This document shows, piece by piece, positions 61,378 to 64,000 of a stretch of DNA of 64,000 nucleotides. Numbering within the stretch: position 1 is the stretch's first letter; every line of letters begins with the position of its first letter. The position numbers and the translations under genes are program-made. The notes below the pieces were generated by a model. The model was not told where the DNA came from. It did no database searches and worked only from the letters and a program-made list of their open reading frames with translations. The stretch comes from Vannielia litorea. GTDB lineage: Bacteria > Pseudomonadota > Alphaproteobacteria > Rhodobacterales > Rhodobacteraceae. Location: the NCBI RefSeq assembly GCF_019801175.1, contig NZ_JAHVJR010000001.1, forward strand, positions 992,001 through 1,056,000. The letters are read 5' to 3'.

Positions 61378-61609
61378 GTCTTTTATCCTTGTGGTCTGTC
61401 CTTGTGGACGTGGTGTTTTGGTCCTCGTGGACGTGAGCCCATACAACGGCTCATTCAAGGTTTCCGTTCCTCAGAAAGTGATCCGGTTCTGTCACGCTTT
61501 CGGGAGGGGGATGTGAGAGCGCTGTGAGGGCCGAGCGCGGGGCATGCACGCGGCACGCGGCCGAGGCCCCGGGGGCGGGGCTGAGGCTATCTGCGGCGGG
61601 GAAGGAAAG

Positions 61610-61699
61610 TGGCGGAGAGACAGGGATTCGAACCCTGGGTGGGCTTGCACCCACAACGGTTTTCGAGACCGCCCCGTTCGACCACTCCGGCACCTCTCC
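61610..61699 (-). tRNA. tRNA-Ser (anticodon CGA)
   Basis: Minus strand GGAGAGG...TCTCTCC-G-CCA forms the acceptor stem with an encoded CCA. The T-arm GGGTTCGAATCCC, a long variable arm (TGTGGGTGCAAGCCCACC) and the anticodon loop CTCGAAA are all present. It decodes UCG. Confidence 0.98.
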
Positions 61700-61931
61700 G
61701 CGATCCCTGTGGTCTCAGGTGGCGCGGATGTATACGCGTGGGCCGGGCGGCGCAACCCCTTTGAACGGGCCCTTTGCGTGCGTGCGTTGCACGGCGGCGT
61801 GACAGAGGCTTCCGGGCAACCCTACAGCGCCGAAATGCGCCGCCGTGATTGACCTGAGCGGTGCCTGCGATATCAACGCCGATGCAGGTGGGGGCCTAGC
61901 TGGTGTTGAAGCGCTGGGAGGCGCCCTGGTC

Positions 61932-63092
61932 ATGAAAGTCATCATTCTTGGTGGAGACGGGTTTTGCGGCTGGCCCAATGCGCTGCACCTCTCGGCGCGT
62001 GGCCATGATGTGATCATTGTCGACAACCTGAGCCGCCGGAAGATCGACATAGAACTGGAGGTGGAGAGCCTCACCCCGATCCGCCCGATCGGGGAGCGGC
62101 TGCGGGTCTGGAAGGAGCTGACCGGCAAGGAGATTGGGTTTCATGATTTCACGGTGGGGGAGCATTACCATCGGCTGCTGACGCTGTTTCAGGACGAGAA
62201 ACCGGATGCGGTGATCCATTTCGCCGAGCAGCGGGCGGCGCCCTATTCGATGAAGTCGAGCGCCCACAAGCGGTACACCGTGAACAACAACCTCAACGCC
62301 ACCAATGATGTGCTGTCCGCCATCGTGGAGAGCGGGCAGGACATTCACCTCGTCCACCTCGGGACGATGGGGGTTTATGGCTACGGCACGGCGGGGATGA
62401 AGATACCCGAGGGTTACCTGAAGGTTTCGGTCGATACCGCCAACGGCCCGAGCGAGCAGGAAATCCTCTACCCGGCCAACCCCGGCTCGATCTACCATAT
62501 GACCAAGACGCAGGATCAGCTGTTCTTTCACTTCTACAACAAGAACGACGGGGTGAAGATCACCGACCTGCATCAGGGCATCGTCTGGGGCACGCAGACC
62601 GAAGAGACGGCGATGGATGAGCGGTTGATCAACCGGTTCGACTATGACGGCGATTATGGCACGGTGCTGAACCGTTTCGTGATGCAGGCGGCCATCGGCT
62701 ACCCGATGACGGTGCATGGTACCGGGGGGCAGACGCGCGCGTTCATCCATATTCAGGACACCTGCCGCTGTATCGAGCTGGCGCTGAACAACCCGCCGGG
62801 GGACGGCGAGCGGGTGAACATCCTCAACCAGATGACCGAAACGCACCGGGTCCGCGACCTTGCGCAGATGCTGCGTGACCAGATGGGGGCGGAGATCGCT
62901 TATCTGGAGAACCCGCGGCAGGAGGCGGAGGAGAACGACCTGCATGTGACCAATGACCGCTTTCTGGGCATGGGGCTGGAGCCGATCACGCTGGAGGCGG
63001 GGATGCTGGAAGAGGTGCGCGGGATCGCGGAGAAATACGCAGGCCGTTGCGACCGCGAGAAGATTCCCTGCGTGTCGCTCTGGAAGAGTTGA
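61932..63092 (+). CDS. sqdB: UDP-sulfoquinovose synthase
   Basis: A 386-residue SDR-fold enzyme that joins sulfite to UDP-glucose for the sulfolipid SQDG. Visible motifs are ILGGDGFCGWPNALHLSARG (NAD), DAVIHFAEQRAAPYSMKS, LGTMGVYG and the catalytic YHMTK (Y-x3-K). ATG 61932 has GGGAGG upstream and gives the family N-terminus; the longer frame is not conserved-looking. Sulfolipid is common in marine Rhodobacteraceae. Confidence 0.96.
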   Translation: MKVIILGGDGFCGWPNALHLSARGHDVIIVDNLSRRKIDIELEVESLTPIRPIGERLRVWKELTGKEIGFHDFTVGEHYHRLLTLFQDEKPDAVIHFAEQRAAPYSMKSSAHKRYTVNNNLNATNDVLSAIVESGQDIHLVHLGTMGVYGYGTAGMKIPEGYLKVSVDTANGPSEQEILYPANPGSIYHMTKTQDQLFFHFYNKNDGVKITDLHQGIVWGTQTEETAMDERLINRFDYDGDYGTVLNRFVMQAAIGYPMTVHGTGGQTRAFIHIQDTCRCIELALNNPPGDGERVNILNQMTETHRVRDLAQMLRDQMGAEIAYLENPRQEAEENDLHVTNDRFLGMGLEPITLEAGMLEEVRGIAEKYAGRCDREKIPCVSLWKS

Positions 63093-63220
63093 GGCGGGGC
63101 GCGGCCCCCGCCTGATGGGAGCGGCGATTCCTGCCGCCTGCCGTTCAAATTGCCGGGATCGGCTTGGAAACGCCCGCGCAAGGGCATATGCCAGTGTCGA
63201 CCTGCCGATGTTCCGGAGAC

Positions 63221-64000
63221 ATGCGCCTGATGCTACGCCCTGCCCACGCCCTTTGTGCCGCCCTTCTGGCCGCGCTCCCTGCCTTCGGGCCGCATGGCGC
63301 GGTGCTGGCCGAGACCGGTGCGGCGCAGTCGGCGGAAGAGCCGGCCAAGGCCCCGCTGGCAGAGGCGGAGACCCGCAAGCTCTTGGACGCCATCGGGATG
63401 GACCAGCTGCTGCCGATCCTGCGCGAAGAGGGGCTGGCCTATTCGGTCGCGCTGGAGAGCGAGCTTTTTCCCGGCGCGGGGGGCGAGCTTTGGCCGGAGC
63501 TGGTGAGTGATATCTACAAGACCGAGCGGCTTGATGCAGTGATGCTGCGGCGCATGTCGGAGGAGATGGCGGGCGTGGATACGGCGCCGCTCTTCGAATT
63601 TCTCGACAGCGAGCGGGGCCGCAGGATCATCTCCCTCGAAATCTCCGCCCGGAGTGCCCTGCTCGACGAGACGGTGGAGCAGATGAGCCGCGATGCCTTT
63701 GACGAGATGCGTGGGCAGGGCAGCGAGCGACTGGATGCGCTGCGTGCGTACATCGACGCCAATGATCTGGTGGAGACCAATATCGCCGGGGCGCTCAACT
63801 CCAACTACGCCTTCTACCAGGGGCTGGCCGCCGGGGGCGCGCTGCCTGCGGAGATGAGCGAGGAGGACATGCTGCGCGATGTCTGGATGCAGGAGCCGGA
63901 CATTCGCGAAGAGACCGAGGCTTGGGTCTGGTCGTATCTGGCGATGGCTTACAAGCCGCTGGAGGATGCTGACATCGAGGCCTATACCGCCTTGTCGCAG
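63221..64000 (+). CDS. DUF2059-like exported protein (3' partial)
   Basis: The frame is open to the last base, so the gene continues beyond the window. The visible 260 residues start with a signal peptide (AALLAALPAFGPHGAVLA) and an acidic helical region resembling the DUF2059 domain (ETRKLLDAIGMDQLLPILREE, LFEFLDSERGRRIISLE). ATG 63221 is chosen; ATGs at 63188 and 63230 are alternatives. Function unknown. Confidence 0.78.
   Translation, partial: MRLMLRPAHALCAALLAALPAFGPHGAVLAETGAAQSAEEPAKAPLAEAETRKLLDAIGMDQLLPILREEGLAYSVALESELFPGAGGELWPELVSDIYKTERLDAVMLRRMSEEMAGVDTAPLFEFLDSERGRRIISLEISARSALLDETVEQMSRDAFDEMRGQGSERLDALRAYIDANDLVETNIAGALNSNYAFYQGLAAGGALPAEMSEEDMLRDVWMQEPDIREETEAWVWSYLAMAYKPLEDADIEAYTALSQ

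Overview
The window comes from a high-GC alphaproteobacterium, most likely a marine Rhodobacteraceae (Roseobacter-group) member. The pointers are a circularly permuted two-piece tmRNA with tag ANDNRAPVALAA, the argS-SPOR-nagZ-scpA-scpB block, a Mur-type Fur protein, an alphaproteobacterial SspB, MbfA, SqdB, TupABC and a carnitine dehydrogenase-thioesterase fusion. Gene density is high, ATGA/GTGA overlaps are frequent, and no gap above 300 bases is empty; the largest gap holds the tmRNA. Assignments are from reading the sequence and recalling families; no database search was possible.

Layout. 0-6.7 kb: end of a Crp/Fnr regulator, then a six-gene minus-strand homogentisate operon (hmgA, a small membrane protein, fahA, an MBL-fold protein with a degenerate metal motif, a flavin monooxygenase and a DUF2783 protein), with a divergent MarR regulator. 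6.7-9.4 kb: carnitine catabolism (dehydrogenase-thioesterase fusion and a BKACE enzyme). 9.5-20 kb: znuA with a 45-bp histidine-rich tandem repeat and a Zur-like site, tyrS, anmK, a small lipoprotein-like gene, a desaturase, a cupin, oxidoreductases, eno and a DMT exporter. 20-27.4 kb: receiver protein, mur, phzF, a two-gene islet of unknown function, moxR, dksA, a flavin monooxygenase and xth.

27.4-32.6 kb: an orphan type VI secretion cargo module of vgrG, an unrecognised 128-aa gene, a Tde-like (Ntox15, HxxD) DNase effector and its GAD/DUF1851 immunity gene. A promoter flanked by perfect 9-bp inverted repeats precedes it. No T6SS structural genes lie in the window, so this cargo would need an apparatus encoded elsewhere.

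32.7-46 kb: housekeeping genes (erpA, dgt-like, argS, SPOR, nagZ, scpA, scpB, two overlapping microproteins, an ABC-F ATPase, fumC). 45.9-48.5 kb: sspB, chrA and ssrA (tmRNA); sspB and ssrA belong to the same protein-quality pathway. 48.6-64 kb: a double-LCCL secreted protein, mbfA, ppk2, metAA with a P-loop partner, three further transport or efflux genes, a FadL-type porin, the tungstate transporter tupBCA, a beta-barrel protein, tRNA-Ser(CGA), sqdB (sulfolipid synthesis) and a DUF2059 gene cut by the window end.

Most promising for follow-up are the T6SS cargo module with its unknown 128-aa middle gene, the DUF2783 protein as a likely monooxygenase coupling subunit, the 11-bp-phased ATGCAC repeats at 13.2 kb, the two microproteins after scpB, and the 22.1-22.7 kb islet.
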